Shown here: positions 8,075-16,728 of the stretch, piece by piece
Position numbering within the stretch: position 1 is the stretch's first letter
How the letters are laid out: each line of letters starts with the position of its first letter
Assembly (NCBI RefSeq): GCF_035987325.1
Contig: NZ_CP108488.1
Coordinates: forward strand, 8,432,001 to 8,496,000
Origin: Streptomyces sp. NBC_01244
Lineage (GTDB): Bacteria; Actinomycetota; Actinomycetes; Streptomycetales; Streptomycetaceae
DNA length: 64,000 nt
Direction: 5' to 3'
Translations under genes and position numbers: made by a program
The notes under the pieces: generated by a model
Databases searched by the model: none
Told to the model about the DNA's origin: nothing
What the model saw: only the letters and a program-made list of their open reading frames with translations

Positions 8075-9969
8075 TCAAGGGGCAGGACGAGGCCGGCGCC
8101 TTTCGGGGCGGGGCTGGACACCGGTCATCAGGACGTCGAGGCCGCGTCGTGTGGTCACCAGTACGACGCGGTCGTCATGGCGCAGGATCCGTCCGTGGGG
8201 CGGGCGCCAGTTGAAGGAGGGCCGGTCCGTGCGGAATCCACCGAGGGTGTCGGTCGAGGAGGCCGAGTGCCGGCCGGTCGTGGGGCCGACGGCGAGTACG
8301 CGCCACTCGTGCTCCTTGAAGGCCGCGTGTATCGAGCGGCCTTCGAGTTCGGGATGGCCCGCCACGTCCACGACGGTGAACAGGAGGGAGCCGCGTTCCA
8401 CCGGCATGACGCCCAGCACGTGGCGGCCCATCATCGCGGCGGCGAAGGAGGGCGCGGCCAGCGCCGAGACACTGCGGCTGCGAGTGAGTGCCTCCGGGTA
8501 TCCGGCGCGCAGGGTGCGGGAGACGGTGGCGGCGAAGTCGTCGTCGTACAGGCGCATCACCGCACGCACGCGGGGGTTGCTCTCGCGGGCGGCCATCACG
8601 ATGTCGAGGTTCCCGCCGTCGTCGTGGGTGAGACGAGCAATGATCTGCTGGTGCTTATGCGGGCGAGGTCGAGGACCCCGGGTACGGCGGCGTCTTCGAG
8701 CAGCAAGGCACGCCGAGTTCGCGTGCCAGCGCGACCCCTCGGGCCTGTGGGTCCCGCTCGATGACCACGACCGTGTGGTCGGTCGTGCACAGCTGTCCAA
8801 GGGCGCGCGTGCCGATCTTGCCGGGGCCGACCAGGGCGATGTGGTCGCGCAAGGCCGTGTCCGGTACGTGGTTGGCCGACGCGGTGCGGAAGGCCAGCGT
8901 GGCGTTCATCGCGGCGGCCACGACGAGGGGGAGCACGGCCAGGCCGACGAACCCCGCGACGAGCTGGAGGACCTGGCGGGCCGTGGACTCCTCGGTCGCC
9001 GGGTCGCCCATGGTGAGGATGTCGAGGAGGGGCAGGTACACCGACTTCCACAGAGGGCCGTCCTCCACGAGGGCCGTCACCGCGGCCAGGAGGACCACGG
9101 CCGCGCCGAGGACCCCGAAGACGGCGGTCACTTCGCGGGAGACGAAGACCCTCCAGGGCAGGTGCCCGAGCCGGTCCCGCAGCCAGCTGCGGTAGGCCCG
9201 CTGCCGCCGGGAGGAGGTCGGGTCTGGTCCGTGATGCTGGGTGACCTCTTCGAGCATGAGACGGCCGTGCGTGAACTGGCGGTGGTAGGCGGTCGCGGTA
9301 TCCGGGAGCAGCTGGGTGCCGCTCGCACCGGGGGTCTCCGCGCTGTCCCCGCCCAGCGGGTCGTCCATGTGGGTGCCGGAGAGTACGGCCGGCGTGGCCA
9401 GGTCCGTCGCGTGGGGCGGGGTCCCGGCAGGACGTACGACACCGCGGAACACCTTGCCCTCGACCTGGAGGGTGGGCCCGTGTCCGACCGCCGCCGCGGC
9501 GACCAGCTCGGGGACGGCCGTGTCGGCGTCGGAAAGGATCGTCGTGGACGCCTCGATGAAGCCGTCGTCGTATTCGAGGTGGCGGCCGCGCTCCCGGTTG
9601 AACATGCGGATGACTGAGGCGTACGTGCGGGTTGATGCTGCGGGCGAGCAGGGCCGCGGTCGTGTTCACCTGGTCGTCGCCGTACGTCAGCGCGAGCGCG
9701 GCGGCACGTTCCACACCGGCCTGCCGGAGGGCCTGCTCATCGGGCCGGGCGGAAACGAGCAGCTCTACGGGGGAGCGCGGATCGCGGTGCAGAGCGGCGA
9801 TCTCGCCGCCGTGTCCGTCGCGCCGCGAAGGCAGTACGACCGTGACGGCCTCGCCGCAGACGGCGTCGAGCTCCCGCGCGAGGCGGTGCGCGAGTCCGTC
9901 GTCACCGCAAATGATCATGTGCTCGGAGCGCTGCCCGGGTTCGGCGCGCAGATGGAGGGTCGAGGTCAT
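8075..9969 (-). CDS. CASTOR/POLLUX/TrkA-type ion channel or NAD-binding potassium protein, three frameshifts
   Basis: Three frames join into one protein of about 630 residues. It starts with EHMIICGDDGLAHRLARELD, an RCK/TrkA-N nucleotide-binding fold. In the next frame come two hydrophobic helices flanking LLDILTMGDPATEE, which fits a pore region, and then DHIALVGPGKIGTRALGQL, a second RCK fold. The last frame carries KHQQIIARLTHDDGGNLDIVMA and a C-terminal domain. The breaks are near 9615, 8703 and 8655. The last two are repaired by one added base in short C or A runs, and the first by removing one C, so assembly error is as likely as decay. Related proteins gate K+ or other cations. It lies 4 bp downstream of the kdpD copy at 9974. 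Confidence 0.7.
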
Positions 9970-9973
9970 GCGG

Positions 9974-11863
9974 TCAGGGCCGCCCCGCTGTCACCTGCGG
10001 GGCGACGGGCAGGGACAGGACCATGGTCAGTCCCCCTCCGGGGGTGTCCTCGGGCGTGAGCGTGCCGTCCATGGCCTCGGTGAGTCCCCGGGCCAGGCCG
10101 AGGCCGAGGCCGAGCCCGGCCGTGTTGTCGCGGTCGCCGAGGCGCTGGAACGGCTCGAAGGCGCGCTCGCGGTCGTCTGCGGCGATCCCGGGGCCGTGGT
10201 CGGCGATCCTGACTTCGACCCGCCCTGCCAGGGCGCTGGCCGTCACCAGCACCGGTCGGTCCGCGGGTGCGTGGCGGACGGCGTTGTCGACGAGGTTGGC
10301 CAGTACCCGTTCGAGCAGGGGCGGATCGGCCAGCAGCGCCGGTACCGCCTCCAGGTTCTGTACGTCGATGGCGGGCCCCTGCCCGGGGCTCAGGTCCAGC
10401 GAGTCCAGCGCGACGGGAAGGACCTCCTCCAGGGTGGTGGCCCGCAGATCGAGGGTGAGGGCTCCGGCTTGCAGACGGCTGAGATCGAGCAGGTTCTCCA
10501 CCAGGCGGTTCAGCCGGTTCAGGGACACCTCGGCGGAGTCCAGCAGCTCGGACCGGTCCTCTGCGGAGAATTCCACGTCAGGGTTGCGCAGGGAGCTGAC
10601 CGAGGCCAGTGCCCCTGCCAGGGGGGTCCGCAGATCGTGGCTGACGGCCCGGAGCAGGGCCGTGCGCAGGCGGTCGGCGGCCTTGATGGGCTCGACCTCG
10701 GCCGCGGCCTCGGTCAGGCGGGCCCGCTCGACGGCGGCGCCGACGTGCGCGGCGAAGGCGGCCAGGACGCGGCGCTCCGATGACGGCAGCGTACGGCCGC
10801 GCAGGACGAGGAAGGCCTCGGGGCCGGCTGCCACCACGAGGGCGGGGTCCGCTTCGCCGTGGGTGGGGCGTCCGCCTTCCGTTCCCGGTCCCGTGTCAGG
10901 GGCTTCGGCGGTCAGCTCGACGGTGTCCATGCCGAAGGTCTCCCGCGTACGTTCCAGCAGGGCCGGAATCGTCTGGCCGCCGCGGACGATGCTGCCGGCG
11001 AGGGAGGACATCGTCTCCGCCTCGGCCGTCGCGAGGGCGGAGCGGCGGGAGAGCCGCAGGGACCGGTCCGCCGCAGCGGCCACGGTGGCGGCGACGACGG
11101 CGAAGACCGCCAGCGCCAGCACGCTGTCCGGGTCGCTCATGGAGAACTCGCCGATCGGCGGCATGAACCAGTAGTTCAGCAGCAGCGCGGCGGTGAGCGC
11201 CGCGATCAGGGCCGAGACCACCCCGCCGATGCAGGCCACGCCGACGACGGCCACGAGGAACAGCAGCGCCTCGCTGGTGAGGTTCAGGGTGCCGCGCATG
11301 CGGTCGAGGACGAGAGTGAGCAGTACGGGGAGCAGCAGAGCGGCCACCGGTCCGGCGACGAGCCGTGACGTGGGGAGCGTACGGCGGCGGGAGGGCAGCG
11401 GCCGGCCGTGGCCCGCCCGCTCGTGCGTGACCATGTGGACGTCGATGTCCTCCGACAGCGCCACCACGGTCTCGCCGATGCCCCGGCCGGTGAGGAAACG
11501 TTCCAGCCGACGGCGACGGCTCGTACCGAGGACCAGTTGGGTGGCGTTCTCCAGGCCGCCGCGGTACTCGTGTCCGGCGCGGGGGATGCTCTCCAGTCCG
11601 TCGAGCTTCGCCTCGGTGTGCCGGCGCCGGTGGCACTCGACGAAGCCGGCCACCACGTCCGAACCGCGGGCCGCCCGGCGGTGGGCCTCGTCGAGCATCC
11701 GGTAGGTCTTGCCGACGCCGGGGGCGGCCCCGAGGAAGACCTTGAGTCTTCCGGGGCGGGCGACGGGCGGCCGTCCCGCCTCCGTGTCCGTACCCGTCTC
11801 CGTACCCGTCTCCGTACCCGTACCCGTCGCCGCTTCCGGGCCGGGGGCGTGCGTGGTCGCCAT
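9974..11863 (-). CDS. kdpD: KdpD-like sensor kinase with internal in-frame deletion
   Basis: 629 residues against 847 for the full kdpD at 18376. Walker A (LGAAPGVGKTYRML) is intact. After AGHEYRG the sequence jumps to ATQLVLGTSRRRRLERFL, in the second half of the universal-stress domain, so about 220 residues are lost without breaking the frame, including the Walker B stretch. Four membrane helices (about residues 165-270), a GAF domain, the phosphoacceptor box AVSHDLRTPLAG, the N box NLVDNAVRHAP and glycine boxes all remain, so kinase activity is plausible. Residues 13-29 are a GTETG repeat encoded by tandem repeats at 11783-11830. It follows the kdpF remnant by 2 nt; kdpABC are absent. Confidence 0.85.
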   Translation of the reverse strand: MATTHAPGPEAATGTGTETGTETGTDTEAGRPPVARPGRLKVFLGAAPGVGKTYRMLDEAHRRAARGSDVVAGFVECHRRRHTEAKLDGLESIPRAGHEYRGGLENATQLVLGTSRRRRLERFLTGRGIGETVVALSEDIDVHMVTHERAGHGRPLPSRRRTLPTSRLVAGPVAALLLPVLLTLVLDRMRGTLNLTSEALLFLVAVVGVACIGGVVSALIAALTAALLLNYWFMPPIGEFSMSDPDSVLALAVFAVVAATVAAAADRSLRLSRRSALATAEAETMSSLAGSIVRGGQTIPALLERTRETFGMDTVELTAEAPDTGPGTEGGRPTHGEADPALVVAAGPEAFLVLRGRTLPSSERRVLAAFAAHVGAAVERARLTEAAAEVEPIKAADRLRTALLRAVSHDLRTPLAGALASVSSLRNPDVEFSAEDRSELLDSAEVSLNRLNRLVENLLDLSRLQAGALTLDLRATTLEEVLPVALDSLDLSPGQGPAIDVQNLEAVPALLADPPLLERVLANLVDNAVRHAPADRPVLVTASALAGRVEVRIADHGPGIAADDRERAFEPFQRLGDRDNTAGLGLGLGLARGLTEAMDGTLTPEDTPGGGLTMVLSLPVAPQVTAGRP

Positions 11864-11865
11864 CG

Positions 11866-11955
11866 TCAGAACTTCTCCGGGAAGAACACGGCCAGGATCA
11901 GATAGCCGGACAGACTGACCGCGACGACGATGCCTACGATGGTTTCCGTGCTCAC
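11866..11955 (-). CDS. kdpF: KdpF-like membrane peptide, orphaned from kdpABC
   Basis: A 29-residue single-helix peptide (STETIVGIVVAVSLSGYLI, ending AVFFPEKF) closely like the KdpF encoded at 26289. KdpF stabilises the KdpFABC complex in the membrane. The GTG at 11955 has AGAGGAG about 10 nt upstream. Its stop is 2 nt before the start of the deleted kdpD, so the locus looks like a kdp operon from which kdpA, kdpB and kdpC were excised. With no partner subunits here it may be vestigial or serve the other Kdp complex. Confidence 0.8.
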   Translation of the reverse strand: MSTETIVGIVVAVSLSGYLILAVFFPEKF

Positions 11956-12025
11956 GCGTACCCGACTCCTCTGTGTGCCCTCAACCTGACCAGCGAACAC
12001 CAGGGACAGCACGAACAGAACCTCC

Positions 12026-12075
12026 CTGACGCGCTCCTGACGGCCCTCGGCCGGGACTTTTACGGGGCGTTGACG
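12026..12075 (+). promoter_or_regulatory. hexamer-box array between kdpF remnant and antiporter
   Basis: CTGACG at 12026 and 12037, TTTACG at 12059 and TTGACG at 12070 all lie on one 11-bp register (0, 11, 33, 44). The array is 71 bp from the divergent kdpF start and 91 bp from the antiporter start, so it could serve either or both. Confidence 0.6.
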
Positions 12076-12165
12076 GCCGATGCGCCGATAGGGTGAAGGC
12101 GGTGTGCCGGGAAGCCTGGTCGGCATCGCGGGCCGCGTGGCCCGCGTCCACTGGGTGGGGGCATC

Positions 12166-13728
12166 ATGCGCAGCGTCGGTACGGTCTTGTCCCTCGTGGT
12201 ACTGGCCACGGTCGTGGCCACAGGGGCGCGGCGCTGGCGAATTCCCGCGCCCTCACTGCTCGTTGTCGCCGGCCTCGTCGTCGCCCTGATACCGGGTACT
12301 CCGGAGATCCAGGTCAGTCCCGAACTGATCGGTCTCGTCGTTCTCCCGCCCCTGCTGTACGCGAGCGCCGAGGAACTGTCCTGGCGCGAACTGCGCCTGG
12401 TGTGGAAGCCGGTCAGCGTGCTCGCGGTCGGTCTGGTCCTGGCCTCGGCCGCCGCGGTCGGGGCGGTGGCATCACTGCTCACTCCGCTGACCTGGCAGAT
12501 GGCGCTGGTCCTGGGGGCCATCCTCGCGAGTACGGACCCGGTGGCCGTCACCGCACTCGGCCGTCGGCTCGCCCTGCCGCCCCGCGTCCAGGTCCTCGTA
12601 CAGGCCGAGAGCCTCTTCAACGACGCCACGTCGCTCGTGCTCTTCCGGGTCGCGGTCGTCGTCGCGGCGGCCTCCGCCGGGGTGTCCTGGCAGGCGGCGG
12701 GGACCGAGTTCGCACTGCTCGCCGGCGGCGGCGTCCTGATCGGGGGAGCGGTCGCGGGGGTGGTGGCGCTGATCCGGCGCAGGACCGAGGACCCCGTACT
12801 GGAGACCGTCATCGCCCTGGTGACGCCGTACGCCGCCTACGTGCTGGCCGAGGCGGTGCACGCGTCCGGTGTGACCTCCGTCGTGGTGGCGGGCGTGGTG
12901 CTCGGCGGCCGGGCCGACCGGTTCACCAATGCCCCCATCCGGATCCAGCTGCACGCGGTCAACGGCACCGTGGTCTTCCTGCTGGAGAGCGTCGTCTTCA
13001 GCCTGATCGGCCTCACCCTGCCCGGGCAGGTCGCCGCGCTCGGCGACGGCGACCGGCTCTGGCCCCTGTACGCCCTGGTGGTCGCCGTGACACTGATCGC
13101 CGTAGGCCTGCTGTGGGTCCTGCCGCTCTCGGCCGTCGTCCAGCGGAGCGCGGGCGCACGGCCCTCCTGGCGGATCCCGGCCGTACTGACCTGGGCGGGC
13201 ACGCGGGGGGTCGTCCCCCTGGCCGCGGCCCTCTCCATTCCCGTCGTGGCGGACGACGGCAGTCTGCTCGGTCAGCGCCCGCTCGTGCTCGTACTGACCA
13301 CGTCCGTGGTGGTGGTCACCCTGATCGCCCAGGGCTTCACCCTGGCCGACGTGGTCCGCCGCTCCGGAATCGCCCTCGAACCCGACCACACGGAGCGCGA
13401 GGAGGCCTCCGCCCGGTGCAGCCTCGCCGCCGCCGGCATCCGGCGGCTCGACGAGATGTCCGACCTCGAAGCCGTACCGGACGTCGTGGCCGACCGGCTC
13501 CGGCGCAGCCTGCAAGCCCGGCTGGAGCACGCCCGCGACCGCCTGGAGGAAGCCGACCTGGCCGAGTCCGCGGACCACGTCTACCGGCTGCTGCGCCGCG
13601 ACCTGATCCGGGTGGAGGCCGTCGAACTGCAACGCCTCTACGACGAACACCGCATCAGCGACACCACCCGCCGCCGGCTCCAGCGCACCCTGGACCTGGA
13701 GGAGGCGCGACTGGACCTGGCGACCTGA
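12166..13728 (+). CDS. CPA1-family Na+(K+)/H+ antiporter
   Basis: A 520-residue transporter. About 12 hydrophobic segments fill residues 1-400, and the last 120 residues are charged and helical, probably a cytoplasmic regulatory tail. The family ion-site motifs are present: ASTDPVAVTAL near residue 125 and ESLFNDATSLVLF near residue 150. Proteins of this kind exchange Na+ or K+ for protons and handle pH and salt stress. The ATG at 12166 has a G-rich stretch (GGGTGGGGG) just upstream. Divergent from the kdpF remnant across the box array, which suggests shared control with potassium uptake. Confidence 0.85.
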   Translation: MRSVGTVLSLVVLATVVATGARRWRIPAPSLLVVAGLVVALIPGTPEIQVSPELIGLVVLPPLLYASAEELSWRELRLVWKPVSVLAVGLVLASAAAVGAVASLLTPLTWQMALVLGAILASTDPVAVTALGRRLALPPRVQVLVQAESLFNDATSLVLFRVAVVVAAASAGVSWQAAGTEFALLAGGGVLIGGAVAGVVALIRRRTEDPVLETVIALVTPYAAYVLAEAVHASGVTSVVVAGVVLGGRADRFTNAPIRIQLHAVNGTVVFLLESVVFSLIGLTLPGQVAALGDGDRLWPLYALVVAVTLIAVGLLWVLPLSAVVQRSAGARPSWRIPAVLTWAGTRGVVPLAAALSIPVVADDGSLLGQRPLVLVLTTSVVVVTLIAQGFTLADVVRRSGIALEPDHTEREEASARCSLAAAGIRRLDEMSDLEAVPDVVADRLRRSLQARLEHARDRLEEADLAESADHVYRLLRRDLIRVEAVELQRLYDEHRISDTTRRRLQRTLDLEEARLDLAT

Positions 13729-13749
13729 GATGCGCGGGTGAGTACGGCG

Positions 13750-14535
13750 CTACGCCGGCACCGCAGCGGCGCGGGCCGCACGTACCCTGGCGCGTCCCGT
13801 GACGTGGTGCACGTACTCGCGGCTCAGCCGGAAACCGGCCGACCAGGCCAGGAGCCGGCTGGGCCGGTTGTCGCGCGAGCAGCACCAGCTCGCGGTGTGT
13901 CCACGGGTCTGGATGTCGGCGGTCAGGCCGGCGATACAGGCGAGTGCGAGGTGCTCGCGGCGGCGGTCGGGCACGGTGACGACCGCGATGTCCTCGTGGG
14001 TGCTGCCGAGGAAGTAGGTGCAGGCGACGGAGAGGACCCGGTCCTCTCTGAACGCGGCCCAGCCGTGGCCGGAGGCGGCGAGACCGGCGGGACCGCCCCA
14101 ACTGGCGTGGATCCAGGCGTTCTCGGAGTGCAGCTCGGAGAGCGCCGGGGCGTCCTCGGGCGTCAGCCGCCGCACGGTGACGCCACGCATGGGCCGGGGG
14201 AGGAGCGACTTCGCCTGGTGGACGTACACCATCCGTTCCCAGGGGTCGGCACGCTCGAAGGCGGCGCCGAGGGCGGGCCAGAACCGCGCGGGCGTCTCGA
14301 CGTACTGGTTGGCGAACCGGTTCAGGGCACCCGGGGCGAGCACGCTCGGGTCGCCGCGCAGCAGCACGTGGTCCGCACAGGTGACGGCGAGGACGCGGGG
14401 CCTGTCAGGGCGGTCGGCCCACCAGACGCCGGAACCCGTGGTCAGTACGTGCTCGGCGAGGGCCCCGGGGCCGGGCGATCCGGTCGGGAACCAGCGGCTC
14501 AGGGCGGGCAGTTGCTCCTGCGAGATTTCGATCAT
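13750..14535 (-). CDS. GNAT-family N-acetyltransferase-like protein (copy 1)
   Basis: A 261-residue protein. The C-terminal half (from VTVRRLTPEDAPALSEL) has the order of a GNAT fold, with the acceptor-site strand SVACTYFLGSTHEDIAVVTV and the cofactor-loop region DRRREHLALACIAGL. The first 110 residues form a family-specific N-terminal domain. The ATG at 14535 is preceded by GGAGA. A paralogue lies at 15724-16568 on the far side of the response regulator. It is convergent with the antiporter (21 bp gap). The substrate is unknown. Confidence 0.75.
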   Translation of the reverse strand: MIEISQEQLPALSRWFPTGSPGPGALAEHVLTTGSGVWWADRPDRPRVLAVTCADHVLLRGDPSVLAPGALNRFANQYVETPARFWPALGAAFERADPWERMVYVHQAKSLLPRPMRGVTVRRLTPEDAPALSELHSENAWIHASWGGPAGLAASGHGWAAFREDRVLSVACTYFLGSTHEDIAVVTVPDRRREHLALACIAGLTADIQTRGHTASWCCSRDNRPSRLLAWSAGFRLSREYVHHVTGRARVRAARAAAVPA

Positions 14536-14627
14536 GAACTGTCTCCAGTGCTACGGGGGAACGCGGGCGCGGGGCGGCGTCCGACCACCGACGGGCCGGC
14601 CGGAACCGGAGCGCGTGAAAGGGGGCA

Positions 14628-14664
14628 GCCCCGTGCCCGCCAGGTATGGGAGCGGGCACGGGGC
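14628..14664 (-). terminator. perfect 13-bp hairpin between leader ORF and GNAT gene
   Basis: GCCCCGTGCCCGC (14628-14640) pairs perfectly with GCGGGCACGGGGC (14652-14664). It lies on the minus-strand path between the short leader ORF at 14723 and the GNAT start at 14535, so it could act as an attenuator or as the leader's own terminator. Confidence 0.6.
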
Positions 14665-14722
14665 GCAAGCGGCCACCCGCCTTACGGGCGGAGGGAAGGG
14701 CGGCCGCGGACGGCGCGGTGCG

Positions 14723-14806
14723 TCAGCGCACCGGCGGGTGAGCGGCGTGCGAGGCCGGGCGCACCGTATGCGGTGGCCGGTCGTCGTGGCGCAGACCGCT
14801 GTTCAC
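14723..14806 (-). CDS. short leader ORF, copy A of a four-copy family
   Basis: A 27-codon frame starting at GTG 14806 with the N-terminus MNSGLRHDDRPPHTV. Related frames occur at 17791 (MNSGPRYDDRPPNPV) and 39489 (MNIGQRHDDRPPHPV), with a diverged one at 40414. A GGATGG stretch precedes each start. The nearest 11-bp-register box lies about 53 nt upstream, as in copies B and D. Substitutions between copies are not concentrated at third codon positions, so the conserved unit might be a DNA or RNA element rather than a peptide. Confidence 0.4.
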   Translation of the reverse strand: MNSGLRHDDRPPHTVRPASHAAHPPVR

Positions 14807-14858
14807 GTCGCCCATCCAACTGCCTTGCGAGGCCGTACTCAAGGAGGTCGGCCCGTCC

Positions 14859-14959
14859 TTGACACGACTCTGATGCGGGCGGGCCGGCAGGGTTCGGGAC
14901 TGGCGGGCCACACATGCTTCGCTGGGCATCAGCGGTGCGTCGCGTCAGAAGGGTGTCAA
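14859..14959. promoter_or_regulatory. inverted hexamer-box element A
   Basis: Plus-strand TTGACA (14859) and CTGATG (14870) are 11 bp apart. Facing them on the other strand are boxes read on plus as CATCAG (14927), CGTCAG (14943) and TGTCAA (14954), the last two again 11 bp apart. The element lies between the minus-strand leader ORF/GNAT gene and the plus-strand response regulator at 15075, so it could control both. Confidence 0.6.
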
Positions 14960-15074
14960 GGTCACGGCCGCCGGCGTATGGACGTCGTCAACGCCTGCCG
15001 TGGCGCACGGAATCCGCTGTTTTCTGGTGGTCGCATGTCCATGGGGGACGTAACGACAGGAAGGTGGCACGCCG

Positions 15075-15761
15075 ATGGCCCGGGTGCTGGTGGTGGACGA
15101 CGAACCGCGGCTCGCGCGGATGCTGGTCATCAATCTGAAGGCCCGCACCTACGAGGTGGACTGCGCGCACGACGGGCGCGCGGCCCTGGACTCCGTGGCG
15201 GCCCGCCGTCCGGACGCGGTCCTGCTCGACCTCGGGCTGCCCGACATGGACGGGATCGAGGTGCTCAAGCATCTGCGCGGATGGTCCCAGGTGCCCGTCC
15301 TGGTGGTGTCCGCCCGCCACGACTCCGAGGAGAAGATCCAGGCCCTCGACGCGGGCGCCGACGACTACATCACCAAGCCCTTCAGTATGGACGAGCTGAT
15401 GGCCAGGGTGGCAGCCGTCGTACGCCGCACGCCGGCACACGTCGCCGCCACCGCGAATGAAGCGGTCGTGGAGACCGAGGAGTTCACCGTCGATCTGCTC
15501 GCTAAGAAGGCCAGACGCGGCGGGGTGAACATCAGGCTCACGCCGACGGAATGGCACCTGCTGGAGGTCCTGATCCGAAATCGGGGCAAGCTCGTCAGCC
15601 AGCGACGGCTGCTCCAGGAGGTGTGGGGATCCTCGTACGGAACGCAGACCAACTACCTGCGGGTGTACATGGCCCACCTCCGGCGGAAGCTGGAAGCGGA
15701 CCCGTCGCACCCGCGCCATCTGATCACCGCCCCCGGTATGGGGTACCGCTTCGAGGCATGA
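15075..15761 (+). CDS. kdpE: KdpE-like response regulator (second copy)
   Basis: A 228-residue OmpR/PhoB-family regulator: receiver domain (residues 1-120) with the phosphoacceptor in VLLDLGLPDMDGIEV and the conserved lysine in ITKPFSMDELMA, then a winged helix ending in NYLRVYMAHLRRKLEADP. It is very close in sequence and length to the KdpE at 20963. No kinase gene is adjacent; the nearest are the deleted kdpD at 9974 and the full kdpD at 18376, either of which could phosphorylate it. The ATG at 15075 is preceded by GGAAGG. Its 3' end overlaps the convergent GNAT copy by 38 bp. Confidence 0.85.
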   Translation: MARVLVVDDEPRLARMLVINLKARTYEVDCAHDGRAALDSVAARRPDAVLLDLGLPDMDGIEVLKHLRGWSQVPVLVVSARHDSEEKIQALDAGADDYITKPFSMDELMARVAAVVRRTPAHVAATANEAVVETEEFTVDLLAKKARRGGVNIRLTPTEWHLLEVLIRNRGKLVSQRRLLQEVWGSSYGTQTNYLRVYMAHLRRKLEADPSHPRHLITAPGMGYRFEA

Positions 15762-16568
15762 GGGCGGCATCGGCCGGCCGGGTTTCGGTGAGACGCGTGC
15801 GAGCCGGGTCGGAGGCCGCCACCGGTGCGCCGACGGCGTAGTGGGCGTACTCCTCCTCCGGGCGGAAATCGGCGGTCCAGGCGAGCAGGCGGCCGGGGCG
15901 GTTGCTCGCCGAGCAGGTCCAGCTGGGGGTGTGCCGCCGGGCCGCTATGTCCGAGCACAGGGCGTTGACGCAGTCCGGGCCAAGTACTGGAGGCGCGGGT
16001 CGGGCACGGTCACGCAGGCCACGTCCTCGTAGGCGGCGCCGAGGAAATAGGTGCAGGCCAGGGCCACGATGCGGTCATTCTGGAAGGCGGCCCACGCGTA
16101 GCCCGAGCGGGCGAGTGCTTCCGGCCCGCCGCAGGTGCGGTGGATCCAGCTCATCGCGTGCGGCAGGGTGGCGAGCACGCGTGCGTCCCGGGCGGTCAGC
16201 CTGCGGACGATCACGCCCCTGGGTGCCCGGGTGGCCGGTACGGGGGAGCGCCTGACGTACACCATGCGCTGCCACGGCACGACCCGGTCGAACGCGGCCC
16301 CGATGAGGGGAAGGAAGCGGCCCGGAGCCTCGATGGAGCGCTCCGCGAAGACCGCGAGATCCTTCACCGTCAGAGCCTGCGGGTCTCCGCGCAGGAGTAC
16401 GTGGTTCCCGCACTCGGCGGCGATGACACGGGGCTGGATGACACGGTCCACCCACCAGCGGCCGGCCTCCGTGGTCAGGACGTGCTCGATCAGGGCGGCT
16501 GAGCCTGGGGCACCCATGGAGTACCAGCGTTCGAGGTCCGGGAGTCGGTGGGACGGCAGGTTGATCAC
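15724..16568 (-). CDS. GNAT-family acetyltransferase-like protein (copy 2), one-base frameshift
   Basis: Paralogue of the gene at 13750. The N-terminal frame runs from ATG 16568 (AAGGAA upstream) through LACTYFLGAAYEDVACVTV to QYLAR, then stops early at 15945. Adding one G in the CCCGGAC run near 15980 gives QYLARDCVNALCSDIAARR and continues as RHTPSWTCSASNRPGRLLAW, matching copy 1 to a stop at 15724, about 281 codons. The single-base homopolymer repair suggests an assembly error. The two copies flank the second kdpE. Confidence 0.7.
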
Positions 16569-16639
16569 GAGGTTCCTTGTCGGGACATGGCAGCGGGGCG
16601 GCTCTGTTCGCAGGGCCGCCCCGCGGAACGGGCTGGTGG

Positions 16640-16714
16640 CTAGCAGCAGGGCTTGCTGCCGTGGTTGGAGCCCTTCTTGCGGCGGGCCCTCTTCTTGCGT
16701 GCGCGCTTGGACAT
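16640..16714 (-). CDS. bL37-like basic micro-protein with Cys-Cys tail
   Basis: A 24-residue protein starting MSKRARKKRARRKKGSNHG. It has the size and pattern of the actinobacterial large-subunit protein bL37 (AURKAIP1/COX24-like), which normally ends in a sequence like GKRPNA. This copy ends SKPCC, replacing the usual tail with two cysteines. The ATG at 16714 has AAGGGAT upstream, 14 nt after the SDR stop, so the two genes form an operon. It is probably a conditional paralogue of the ribosomal protein, the cysteines perhaps binding metal or replacing a zinc-dependent form; the function is inferred only. Confidence 0.6.
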   Translation of the reverse strand: MSKRARKKRARRKKGSNHGSKPCC

Positions 16715-16728
16715 GGCTGTGGATCCCT

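Noticed and set aside
11783..11830. Tandem GTCTCCGTACCC-type repeat as a CRISPR or regulatory repeat
   Set aside because: It lies inside the deleted kdpD frame and encodes the GTETG peptide repeat; no spacers are present.
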